Below are positions 1-6,640 of a DNA stretch of 11,689 nucleotides, piece by piece. The first letter of the stretch is position 1; every line of letters starts with the position of its first letter. The stretch comes from Litorivivens sp041619575 (lineage in GTDB: Bacteria; Pseudomonadota; Gammaproteobacteria; Pseudomonadales; Spongiibacteraceae). Below the pieces are notes generated by a model, which saw only the letters and a list, made by a program, of their open reading frames with translations, had not been told where the DNA came from and made no database searches. The stretch spans positions 1 to 11,689 of the forward strand of contig JBFKDP010000107.1 of assembly GCA_041619575.1 (NCBI GenBank). The letters run 5' to 3'. Position numbers and translations under genes: made by a program.

Positions 1-17
1 GATTATAAAGAGTCTTT

Positions 18-68
18 ATGAATTTTCCGTTACTATACGCACCTTTGCGCCGCAGTACAGCCTTATGA
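18..68 (+). other. possible 16-codon leader ORF overlapping the acyltransferase start
   Basis: An ATG at 18 opens a 16-codon frame (MNFPLLYAPLRRSTAL) whose TGA at 66-68 overlaps the ATG of the acyltransferase at 65-67, forming an ATGA junction. A purine-rich AAAGAG lies five bases before the ATG and could be a weak ribosome binding site. The acyltransferase itself has no good Shine-Dalgarno sequence, so translational coupling through this short frame is conceivable. An in-frame TAA at 6-8 means it is not the tail of a longer gene. Such a short frame can easily arise by chance, and no family is recognisable. Confidence 0.25.
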
Positions 69-958
69 TCAGCCTCTTCAGAGCCCTGTCCCGCCTGCCT
101 TTCCCGGTTCTTTACGGTATTGGCTATATTCTGCGCTTTCTGGCCTTCGGACTGGTGGGCTATCGCAGAAAGGTTATAGATAAGAATATTGGGCTAATGT
201 TCCCCCACAGCAGTGCTGCCGAGCGAAAACAGCTCGTAAGGGAATTTCAGCGTAATTTTGTTGAACAAGGCATCGAAGTGCTCAAAGGCTTGACCATGAG
301 CGAGGCCGAACTGATCAAACGGGTGCGCTTCGAAAACCCTGAACTGATACAGCCCTTCCTCGATCGCGAACAGCCTCTCCTCATTCTCACCCTGCACCAG
401 GGCAATGTGGAGTGGGTAACCCAGCGCATTGCCCAGTGGATGCCTTGCCCGATTGCAGGCGTTTACAAGCCCCTGCACAACCCAACAGCGGATAAACTCA
501 TTAAAGAAGCGCGTTCACGCTACGGCGAGCCGGTTTCCATGAAGCGCGCACCGCGCGAAATACTGCGTCAGCGCAAAGCCTTTCGCTGCATGTTGTTGGC
601 CGCCGACCAGTCGCCCATCAGCCGGGACAAACGCTTCTGGCATCCCTTTTTCAGCCGCCCGGCACCGTTTTACTTCGGCCCTCAGACCATCGCTGAAGCC
701 ACCGCCAATCCCGTCGTTTTTGCTCACCCGCGCCGACTTAGTCGCGGTCACTACAGCATTCGGTGGGAAATACTGGCAGAGCCGCCCTACGCCGGCGACA
801 ACACCGAGGTCCTTGAACGCTACATCGAAGCCTGCCAGCGCTCAATCAGCGAGCAACCCAGCAGCTGGTGGATCAGCAATAAAAAATGGAAAAACCCAAA
901 ACCCCACGAATCCGAGGCTTACGACGCTGCGGTAGCAAAGCTGCCAAAAAGCCCTTAA
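65..958 (+). CDS. LpxL/HtrB-family lysophospholipid (lipid A type) acyltransferase
   Basis: This 297-residue protein belongs to the bacterial lauroyl/myristoyl acyltransferase family, whose members transfer an acyl chain from acyl-ACP to a lipid A precursor or related lipid on the inner face of the cytoplasmic membrane. A hydrophobic segment at about residues 12-33 would anchor it. The catalytic HX4E motif is seen as HQGNVE at 111-116, followed by VYKPLHNP at 133-140, a conserved AADQSP at 179-184 and WWISNKKWK near 268-276, where many members have a W-W-HRRWK-like sequence. The length is near the usual 290-310. ATG 65 is the only ATG that leaves the N-terminal LSRLPFPVLY segment intact. The frame stays open to the window edge, so a start outside the window is possible but unlikely. 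It may act on lipid A or on another lipid such as ornithine lipid; the sequence does not decide. Confidence 0.88.
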   Translation: MISLFRALSRLPFPVLYGIGYILRFLAFGLVGYRRKVIDKNIGLMFPHSSAAERKQLVREFQRNFVEQGIEVLKGLTMSEAELIKRVRFENPELIQPFLDREQPLLILTLHQGNVEWVTQRIAQWMPCPIAGVYKPLHNPTADKLIKEARSRYGEPVSMKRAPREILRQRKAFRCMLLAADQSPISRDKRFWHPFFSRPAPFYFGPQTIAEATANPVVFAHPRRLSRGHYSIRWEILAEPPYAGDNTEVLERYIEACQRSISEQPSSWWISNKKWKNPKPHESEAYDAAVAKLPKSP

Positions 959-986
959 AGCCCTCGTTAAGCGGCCGTATCAAACT

Positions 987-1015
987 ATGGCATCACCGCC
1001 CAATTCTGCTAAAAT
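987..1015 (+). promoter_or_regulatory. candidate sigma-70 promoter for purC
   Basis: ATGGCA (987-992, four of six matches to TTGACA) and TAAAAT (1010-1015, five of six to TATAAT) are separated by exactly 17 bases. Transcription would begin near 1022 and leave a leader of about 115 bases before the purC ATG. This is a pattern match by eye. The upstream acyltransferase is co-oriented, so read-through is also possible. Confidence 0.4.
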
Positions 1016-1027
1016 CGCCCGCTTACT

Positions 1028-1118
1028 TGAGTCAGACCAACGCCTCCTCCTGGTTCCAGGTGGGCCGTCTGGTTCGTTTCACTTTGAATCACCCAACTGC
1101 CGCTTACCGCGGCGAGTT
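1028..1118 (+). promoter_or_regulatory. purC: two tandem hairpins in the purC leader
   Basis: Hairpin 1 spans 1028-1076. Its outer arm pairs 1028-1037 with 1067-1076 (core CAGAC/GTCTG plus wobble pairs), and its inner arm is CCTG-GTTC-CAGG at 1049-1060, extended by TCC/GGG. Hairpin 2 spans 1095-1118 and pairs AACTGCCGC with GCGGC-AGTT around a TTACC loop, with one bulged G at 1114. It ends 20 bases before the purC ATG, and a modest AGGA ribosome binding site (1126-1129) follows it. No poly-T run follows either stem, so neither is an ordinary intrinsic terminator. I do not recognise a known riboswitch. The pairing is visible in the sequence; a regulatory role is inference. Confidence 0.35.
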
Positions 1119-1138
1119 CGAATACAGGACAAATTACC

Positions 1139-2242
1139 ATGAGTCTTGCCGACAAAGTATTGGCCGTAAACAACGACCTTCCGATTCGTACCGACGCTCC
1201 CGTGCACAGCGGCAAAGTCCGCTCCGTATACTGGTTAACTGACGCTGACAGTCGCCGCCTGATTCAGGAGAAAGGCTACGACGTTGCTGCAGATGCGCCT
1301 CTGGCAATCATGGTTATCAGCGATCGCATTTCGGCCTTTGAGTGCGTCTGGCACGGCGAAGGCGGCATGAATGGCGTTCCCGGCAAGGGCGCTGCCCTCA
1401 ACGCTATTTCCAATCACTGGTTTAAACTGTTCCGCGAACACGGCCTGGCTGACAGCCACATTCTCGACATCCCCCACCCCTTCGTCTGGATTGTACAAAA
1501 AGCCCGTCCGGTAATGATCGAAGCCATTGCCCGCCAGTACATCACGGGGTCAATGTGGCGCTCCTATGCCAAAGGCGAGCGCGAGTTTTGCGGTATAGAG
1601 GTACCCGAAGGTCTGCAGAAGGACCAGAAGCTGCCCGAACTTCTGATCACGCCCTCCACCAAAGGTATTCTGGAAGGCATTCCCGGCGTACCGGCCCAAG
1701 ATGATGTGAATATCACGCGCAGCAATATCGACGACAATTTCGAAGCCTTCAATTTTTCGAGCAAGGACGATATTGACCTGTATGAAAAGCTGCTTAAGGA
1801 AGGCTTCAACGTCATCAGCGACGAGCTTGCCAAGCTCGACCAGATTTTTGTCGACACCAAGTTTGAGTTTGGCTACGTCACCGACAAAGCCGGCAATGAA
1901 AAGCTGATCTACATGGACGAAGTGGGCACGCCGGACTCCTCACGCATCTGGGACGGTGCATCCTACCGAGACGGCAAAATCATTGAGAACTCCAAGGAAG
2001 GCTTCCGCCAGCTGCTGCTGAATCACTTCCCCGACCCCGATATTCTGCTGAACAAGGACCGCATGGCAGAGCGCAGCGCACTCGCCCGCGACAATGCCCT
2101 GCCGGAATCGGTACTAATGGAGGTATCCAATACCTACGTTAGCATTGCCGAGAAAATTATTGGCGAGAAACTCACCTTGTCGGAAAATCCCAAAGCGGAA
2201 ATCATTGAGATTCTGCGCAATGACTACGGCCTGATTGACTGA
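1139..2242 (+). CDS. purC: phosphoribosylaminoimidazole-succinocarboxamide synthase (SAICAR synthetase), long form
   Basis: PurC joins CAIR and aspartate using ATP to give SAICAR in de novo purine synthesis in the cytoplasm. Family signatures are clear: an N-terminal GKVRSVYWL strand (25-33) of the nucleotide site, ISDRISAFEC (60-69), the substrate-side LPELLITPSTK (165-175), VDTKFEFG (238-245) and DEVGTPDSSRIW (260-271). At 367 residues it is much longer than the roughly 237-residue enzyme of E. coli. The extra length comes from insertions around 34-50 and 140-215 and a C-terminal extension, and similar long forms are known in other gammaproteobacteria. AGGA at 1126-1129 is nine bases before the ATG. 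The gene has its own candidate promoter and hairpin-bearing leader and converges on the metallohydrolase/bamC/dapA group. No PurR box of the E. coli type is seen. Confidence 0.96.
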   Translation: MSLADKVLAVNNDLPIRTDAPVHSGKVRSVYWLTDADSRRLIQEKGYDVAADAPLAIMVISDRISAFECVWHGEGGMNGVPGKGAALNAISNHWFKLFREHGLADSHILDIPHPFVWIVQKARPVMIEAIARQYITGSMWRSYAKGEREFCGIEVPEGLQKDQKLPELLITPSTKGILEGIPGVPAQDDVNITRSNIDDNFEAFNFSSKDDIDLYEKLLKEGFNVISDELAKLDQIFVDTKFEFGYVTDKAGNEKLIYMDEVGTPDSSRIWDGASYRDGKIIENSKEGFRQLLLNHFPDPDILLNKDRMAERSALARDNALPESVLMEVSNTYVSIAEKIIGEKLTLSENPKAEIIEILRNDYGLID

Positions 2243-2255
2243 TAGTCCTCTTGCC

Positions 2256-2277
2256 GCCCGGGCGACAATGCCCGGGC
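2256..2277. terminator. GC-rich hairpin between convergent purC and metallohydrolase genes
   Basis: GCCCGGGC (2256-2263) and GCCCGGGC (2270-2277) form a perfect 8-bp GC stem with a six-base loop GACAAT. It lies 13 bases after the purC stop and 23 bases beyond the metallohydrolase stop, the normal place for a shared bidirectional terminator. Neither strand has a T-run after the stem, so efficient intrinsic termination is doubtful. It may instead protect 3' ends or pause polymerase. Confidence 0.55.
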
Positions 2278-2300
2278 TCTACTTCAGCGGATCCGTCTCT

Positions 2301-3059
2301 TCAGGCGATTACCAACCAGTCAAAACCACCTTCCTGATCAGCCGACAGCGCCGCTTCAGTAGAGCTCACTACTTGGCGCAGCGCCGCTTCGGCCAGCTCA
2401 ACCGTATTGTTCTTCTCACTGATGTGCGCCATGACAATGTGCTGCAGTCGCTCCTGTTCAACCTTTGTCAGCAACTCCGCCGCCTGCTCATTGCTTAGGT
2501 GCCCCCAGCTGCCACCCACCCGGCTTTTTAACATCGGCGGATAGGGGCCGCGCGCAAGCAAATCGCAGTCGTGATTAAACTCCAGTATCAGTGCATCACA
2601 CTCCCGATACTGCTCACAGACAAAGGGGGTGATGCTACCCAGATCCGTCAGCAGGCCCAGACGGCGTTTGCCATCCGCAAAGACATATTGGCAGGGCTCC
2701 CGGGCGTCGTGAGGTACAGCGACCGGCGTGATTTCAATATCACCCACGCAAAAAGTAGCGTGCGTATTCACTTCGCAGTAGTCGGGGTAGCGCAGCATGG
2801 TGTCGTACTGGGCGGTGCCATTGCTAGCATAAACAGGAATGCCATACTTGCGTGCCAGCGGCAGCACGCCCTTGATATGGTCCGAGTGCTCATGTGTGAC
2901 AAGAATGGCGCTGAGATCCTGAGCACTGCGACCGAGACGCTGCAGACGCCGCTCGGTTTCTTTGATGGTAAAACCGCAATCTACCAGCAGGCAGGTATTG
3001 GAGTTTTCGAGCAGTGTGCCGTTGCCACGGCTGCCACTGCCCAGTGATGCAAAACGCAT
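2301..3059 (-). CDS. metallo-beta-lactamase-fold hydrolase, YycJ/WalJ-like
   Basis: This 252-residue cytoplasmic protein has the zinc-binding THEHSDH signature at 55-61, further candidate ligands H117 and D139, the N-H-D triplet at 162-164, the GHLSN loop at 186-190 and AHISEKNN at 211-218. That arrangement and the N-terminus MRFASLGSGSRGN match the YycJ/WalJ group, some members of which are reported as 5'-3' exonucleases or nucleic-acid hydrolases. The real substrate here is not known. The ATG at 3059 is preceded by an AAAGG-like ribosome binding site. It follows bamC by 19 bases and is probably the last gene of the dapA-bamC operon. I recall a homologue in the same neighbourhood in Pseudomonas, which supports a core role. 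Confidence 0.9.
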   Translation of the reverse strand: MRFASLGSGSRGNGTLLENSNTCLLVDCGFTIKETERRLQRLGRSAQDLSAILVTHEHSDHIKGVLPLARKYGIPVYASNGTAQYDTMLRYPDYCEVNTHATFCVGDIEITPVAVPHDAREPCQYVFADGKRRLGLLTDLGSITPFVCEQYRECDALILEFNHDCDLLARGPYPPMLKSRVGGSWGHLSNEQAAELLTKVEQERLQHIVMAHISEKNNTVELAEAALRQVVSSTEAALSADQEGGFDWLVIA

Positions 3060-3078
3060 GAAGAACCTTTGTCGATGA

Positions 3079-4074
3079 TCAGGAAATAAAGCCCTTGATC
3101 TGCTTCAGAACACGCTCAAGTATATCGCGTGAATCGTCTTTTTCTTCTTTTGGCGCCACAGTAATCCGCATTTCCTGCTCAGTCACTGCCTGAATTTCAA
3201 CAATGAAACTGCTGGCTTCTGTATCGCGGTCCTTGATAAAGCGATGGAACCACTGCGATTCCAAGCCTTCCTCAGCAATAGTTATCCAGTATTTGCCTTC
3301 GCTGCGATTGCGATCATCAATCACAAACCCGGACTTTTCGATGGCATTGGCCAGTGAGGCCCAGGCCCGGTCGAAAGGCAGTATCAACTTGACATAGGAC
3401 TCAGGGCCACCCACCAAGAAGATGCGCCCGCCAGCTTCAACATTGCGCTCGGCCAGCATAGACACGCTGCTCGCAGCCTCCGTATCCGCCAGATACTGGG
3501 CCAGCGCCAGTGTCATCTGCTGCTCCCTGTCTTCACTAGCAGAGCCGCGCGGCCAACTGGGATCCTCAGTATCAATCACTGACTGGAGAATATAAATTTC
3601 ACTGGTTCCACGCTGGACGCCCTGTTCAATACGAAAGCGATAGCGCTCTCGGGGCTGTTCTTCCAGACGGGGCTGCACCCAGCCGGTTTCGATAATGCCA
3701 TTGACGGCGTCAGTGCGCGCAACTGGAAAGCCACCCAGATTCAGGAAGCCGCGCAGACGCGGCCAGATCTGACCCGGTGATCCGTCGAGCAGAATCCAAC
3801 GCTCATCACCCATTTTCTGAATGCGTACAACGCCATGCTCCGCATCTTTGATAAGCGGGTCTGGCTGTGGCACTGAAAACTCGCCTGGTAATACTACGTG
3901 AGATTCAATTCCCGGCACCCGGTAGCTGTCATGCAGCGCATTGCTCTGAATATCAGGCGGCAATTGCAATGGTTTGGACAGCTGAGCCTGACGATAGTCA
4001 TTTGCCCGATCACGCCAAGTGCAGCCGGTAGCCACTATCAGCGACAGGGAGAGAAGTGCCACAAATCTTATCAT
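3079..4074 (-). CDS. bamC: outer membrane protein assembly lipoprotein BamC
   Basis: BamC (formerly NlpB) is an accessory lipoprotein of the BAM complex, which inserts beta-barrel proteins into the outer membrane. The N-terminus has a short basic start, a hydrophobic stretch and a lipobox-like VATGC ending at Cys18, the predicted lipidation site; the -3 position is Ala rather than the usual Leu. Residues 19-90 are proline-rich and likely extended, containing LSKPLQLPPDI, the kind of segment that lies along BamD in the family. Two helix-grip domains should follow, at about 95-205 and 215-331. The length of 331 is close to E. coli BamC (344). It sits 20 bases after the dapA stop, the conserved dapA-bamC arrangement. 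Overall sequence is divergent, as is usual for BamC, so the call rests partly on position. Confidence 0.88.
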   Translation of the reverse strand: MIRFVALLSLSLIVATGCTWRDRANDYRQAQLSKPLQLPPDIQSNALHDSYRVPGIESHVVLPGEFSVPQPDPLIKDAEHGVVRIQKMGDERWILLDGSPGQIWPRLRGFLNLGGFPVARTDAVNGIIETGWVQPRLEEQPRERYRFRIEQGVQRGTSEIYILQSVIDTEDPSWPRGSASEDREQQMTLALAQYLADTEAASSVSMLAERNVEAGGRIFLVGGPESYVKLILPFDRAWASLANAIEKSGFVIDDRNRSEGKYWITIAEEGLESQWFHRFIKDRDTEASSFIVEIQAVTEQEMRITVAPKEEKDDSRDILERVLKQIKGFIS

Positions 4075-4094
4075 TCGAATTCCAGCTTTAATGG

Positions 4095-4970
4095 TTACAG
4101 TACAGACGCGGCCTGCAATGCTTTTTGAAGTTCATCTCGCGCCCATTCACCCAGCGGTGTCAACGGCAAGCGAATCCCCTTCTCAATACGTCCCATCTCG
4201 TAAAGCGCCCATTTAACCGGTATGGGGTTCGCTTCCAAGAAAAGCTTGTGATGCAAAACGTCAATCTGGTTATTGATACTTTCAGCGGTGGCGCGGTCGC
4301 CCGCTATCGCCGCCTTGGTCATGGCGGCCACTTGTACCGGAGCAACATTCGCGGTTACCGAAATATTACCGACCCCGCCCAACAGCATCAGTTCCATCGC
4401 CGTTGCATCGTCGCCCGAATACACCGCCAAACGCCCGCCGACACCCTCAATCAGGGCTTTGCCCCTCACCAAATCGCCCGTGGCGTCTTTGATGCCGACA
4501 ATATTGTCGATATCAGCCAGACGAAACACTGTTTCATTACTCATGTCGCAGGCGGTTCGGCCCGGCACGTTGTAAAGAATCTGGGGAATATTCACCGCCT
4601 CAGCAATAGTCTTGTAGTGAAGATACAGACCTTCCTGAGTTGGCTTGTTGTAATAGGGAGTAACCAGCAAACAGGCATCGGCACCCGCCTTGCTCGCTGC
4701 TACAGTGAGCTCAATCGCCTCTGTGGTGGAGTTTGCGCCAGTACCGGCAATCACCGGAACGCGGCCAGCCACGCGCGCAACCACACTGCGAATGACTTCA
4801 CAGTGCTCGTCAACATCCAGTGTTGCTGACTCTCCCGTGGTGCCCACCGCAACAATGGCGTCGGTACCACTTTCTATATGCCAGTCCAGCAAATTGGCCA
4901 GCGCCTGCCAGTCAATTGTGCCGTCTTCCAACATCGGTGTCACCAGCGCAACCATACTGCCGGTAATCAT
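4095..4970 (-). CDS. dapA: 4-hydroxy-tetrahydrodipicolinate synthase
   Basis: DapA condenses pyruvate with aspartate semialdehyde, the first committed step to diaminopimelate and lysine. Counted from the ATG at 4970, the Schiff-base lysine is K161 in IKDATG and the proton-relay tyrosine is Y133 in LYNVPGRT, with R137 next to it and the GTTGES loop at 43-48. This is the E. coli pattern, and the C-terminal NPIPVKWA is also conserved. The protein is 291 residues, one short of E. coli. The frame opens one codon earlier with a TTG, but the ATG is preferred because it restores the E. coli-like MxTGS start and has GGGAGAAG just upstream (4975-4982 on the complement, GGAG seven bases from the ATG). 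It is first in a probable dapA-bamC-metallohydrolase operon. Confidence 0.97.
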   Translation of the reverse strand: MITGSMVALVTPMLEDGTIDWQALANLLDWHIESGTDAIVAVGTTGESATLDVDEHCEVIRSVVARVAGRVPVIAGTGANSTTEAIELTVAASKAGADACLLVTPYYNKPTQEGLYLHYKTIAEAVNIPQILYNVPGRTACDMSNETVFRLADIDNIVGIKDATGDLVRGKALIEGVGGRLAVYSGDDATAMELMLLGGVGNISVTANVAPVQVAAMTKAAIAGDRATAESINNQIDVLHHKLFLEANPIPVKWALYEMGRIEKGIRLPLTPLGEWARDELQKALQAASVL

Positions 4971-5000
4971 CAAACTTCTCCCAAATCTCGCAAGGCGCTA

Positions 5001-5029
5001 ATGGTAATGGCGGGCCTGCCCAAGCTCAA
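5001..5029 (-). promoter_or_regulatory. candidate sigma-70 promoter for dapA
   Basis: Read on the minus strand, TTGAGC (5024-5029) and TACCAT (5001-5006) each match the consensus at four of six positions and are 17 bases apart. The start site would be near 4994, giving a leader of about 24 bases that includes the GGGAGAAG ribosome binding site. It was found by eye in the 152-base divergent gap with the DUF3806-like gene. No equally good promoter was seen for that gene. Confidence 0.35.
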
Positions 5030-5122
5030 GCGAATTTCCCGAAAGCACCCGTATTTACTGGCACAGCACCAAACTTAGCCCTAGACTGTTGGCCCCTGAC
5101 GATACAGAGAAGGAGGATTACC

Positions 5123-5608
5123 GTGCGTCTATTACTGAGCTGTTTACTGGCGCTGTTACCGTCTCTGCTCATGGCGGAGGCCTTCCGCACCGAGGCGCTT
5201 TCAGAAATGGATCGCCGTTTTATGGAAAACCAGATCAACGAACTGGAAGCCATAAGCCGCAGCGAATTTGGCCGGCGCTTTAACGGCACCCGTCAAAATG
5301 ACCTGGAAGTGCTGCAAACCCTGCTCGACCGCAAGCTTGTAAAAGCCGAAGACACCGCACTGCTCCAGGGTATGGGCGTTGTACTGGGCGACCTGCTACG
5401 CAAGGAAAAAGGTCTGTTCTGGACCATCTACACCGACCGCCTAGGCCGCAGCCGGGCGCTGGAAATACCGGGCAAACGGGAATTTGTCTTTCCCATTACC
5501 ATGATTTCCCGCCGGGTCGAAGCTGGCGTCAATGTCAGAGTCAACGAGGTTTATGAGAAAGCTGTACAGGTGATTGATCGAATTCAGGACAAACGCGGGT
5601 TTTATTGA
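5123..5608 (+). CDS. small exported protein, DUF3806-like
   Basis: This 161-residue protein starts at a GTG with a near-perfect AAGGAGG (5110-5116) six bases upstream, which fixes the start. Residues 1-20 form a classical signal peptide (MRLLLSCLLALLPSLLMAEA) with likely cleavage after AEA, so the mature protein is probably periplasmic; the early Cys7 is too near the N-terminus for a usual lipobox. The mature part has an amphipathic helix (25-72) and then an alpha/beta region with MGVVLGDLL (84-92), LFWTIYTDRLGRSRALEIPG (98-117) and VFPITMISRRVE (122-133). This resembles the DUF3806 family, whose function is unknown. It is divergent from dapA and convergent with the permease, so it is probably transcribed alone. 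The family assignment is from memory of the motif pattern. Confidence 0.8.
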   Translation: MRLLLSCLLALLPSLLMAEAFRTEALSEMDRRFMENQINELEAISRSEFGRRFNGTRQNDLEVLQTLLDRKLVKAEDTALLQGMGVVLGDLLRKEKGLFWTIYTDRLGRSRALEIPGKREFVFPITMISRRVEAGVNVRVNEVYEKAVQVIDRIQDKRGFY

Positions 5609-5640
5609 CGGGAGACGCTGGGTGGTCTGACATCCGACGC

Positions 5641-6516
5641 TTACACCACGAATGCCAAGACCAGCGGAATGCTGACAAAGCTCAAGACGGTCGATGCCAT
5701 GACCAGCCCGGCTACCTGATCCGGGCTACGCTGATACTGCTGGGCCAGCAGATAATTGAAAACCGCCGCTGGCGTGGCCGCCTGCAGAAGTACAACGCCT
5801 CTTAACAAACCCTCAAGCTGCAGAATTTCAACAGTCGCCAGTCCCGCAGCCAGTGCTATAACTATGCGCGCCAGCCCCATAGCGAGCGCCCGCAGAGAAT
5901 CACGCAGACGCAGTGACACCAGCGACACACCCAATGTCAGCAGCATCAGCGGAATCGCCATTCCACCGAGAATATCCAGTGTATTGCGGATCGTGAGCGG
6001 GAAGTCCAGGTCGAGGGCAATCATCAGCAAGGCCAGCAGGCCCGACCAGATCAGGGGCGAACGCAGCAGCGCCCGGCTGGGCATGCTGTCACTGAGAAAG
6101 GCGGTACCCAGGGAAAAGTGCAGCAGAGAAAACAGCACAAAAATCCCTAGGGACAAGGCCAGGCCGTCCGCTCCAAAAGCGAACAGGCACAGGGGCAAAC
6201 CCATGTTGCCAGAATTGCCAAAGACCAGTGGCACGCCTATATCGCGCAGCGGCCAGCGGCAAAGCTTGCACACCACGAAAGAAAACAGCGCGGACAAAAG
6301 CAGCAGGGTCAGGGCTGCAGTCAGCACCCCCATCAGCGCACCCGGTGCCAGCTCGGTGGAACCCAGCGTACCGACAATAAGTGCCGGCGCGCCAATTGTC
6401 ATAACCAGGTGACCGACGAAGTCGCTCGGAAAGCGCGGCTGACTGCGCGCCCACCAGGCACCGAGCACGATGCAAACAACAACCGGTGTAATGACGGGAA
6501 GGATGGTACTGAACAT
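5641..6516 (-). CDS. AEC-family (auxin efflux carrier type) permease
   Basis: This 291-residue inner-membrane protein has about nine to ten hydrophobic segments in two similar halves. The AEC signature regions are FGNSGNMGLPL (about 99-109), in the discontinuous helix of the first half, and QAATPAAVFNYLLAQ (about 245-259) in the second. Bacterial relatives carry malate, malonate or other organic anions, or are uncharacterised; the substrate here cannot be told. The frame also opens at a TTG at 6534, six codons upstream, but the ATG at 6516 places the N-terminus (MFSTILPVITPVVV) directly before the first helix, as usual for the family, and no ribosome binding site precedes the TTG. It is separated from the catabolic operon upstream on the same strand by a probable terminator, so it may be an independent unit. 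It converges on the DUF3806-like gene. Confidence 0.88.
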   Translation of the reverse strand: MFSTILPVITPVVVCIVLGAWWARSQPRFPSDFVGHLVMTIGAPALIVGTLGSTELAPGALMGVLTAALTLLLLSALFSFVVCKLCRWPLRDIGVPLVFGNSGNMGLPLCLFAFGADGLALSLGIFVLFSLLHFSLGTAFLSDSMPSRALLRSPLIWSGLLALLMIALDLDFPLTIRNTLDILGGMAIPLMLLTLGVSLVSLRLRDSLRALAMGLARIVIALAAGLATVEILQLEGLLRGVVLLQAATPAAVFNYLLAQQYQRSPDQVAGLVMASTVLSFVSIPLVLAFVV

Positions 6517-6600
6517 GCCTGACAACCTGGACAAGATACAACTGAAGGAAAGAACTTAAGGCTAGCGCGTTTGTGAAATCAGTGCGAGCGCACCGGCAGC

Positions 6601-6636
6601 AAAAAAGGAGGGAAAGGGGCGCGGCTACGCGCCCTT
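6601..6636 (-). terminator. probable terminator of the SDR/esterase operon
   Basis: On the minus strand GGGCGCG (6634-6628) pairs with CGCGCCC (6623-6617) around a four-base loop, with further A-T and G-T pairs at the base. The stem begins six bases after the stop codon of the 3-alpha-HSD-like gene. A pyrimidine-rich stretch ending in six T (complement of 6601-6606) follows about ten bases later. The T-run is displaced from the stem, so strength is uncertain, but the position is right. Confidence 0.6.
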
Positions 6637-6640
6637 CTGT

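Noticed and set aside
4125..4829. A 234-codon open frame opposite dapA
   Set aside because: dapA is unmistakable on the other strand, and the antisense product has no family features.
4971..4973. TTG as the dapA start codon
   Set aside because: The next codon is an ATG that restores the E. coli-like N-terminus and has a better-spaced GGAG.
5129..5143. Cys7 of the DUF3806-like protein as a lipoprotein cysteine
   Set aside because: LLSC resembles a lipobox, but the cysteine is too close to the N-terminus, and a normal signal peptidase I site follows at about residue 20.
5605..5805. A 66-codon TTG-started frame overlapping the stop of the DUF3806-like gene
   Set aside because: The TTGA overlap looks like coupling, but most of it lies opposite the permease coding sequence, it has no ribosome binding site, and the product resembles nothing.
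5756..6412. A 218-codon open frame opposite the AEC permease
   Set aside because: The translation is low-complexity, rich in Ser, Arg and Pro, as expected from the complement of a hydrophobic membrane protein.
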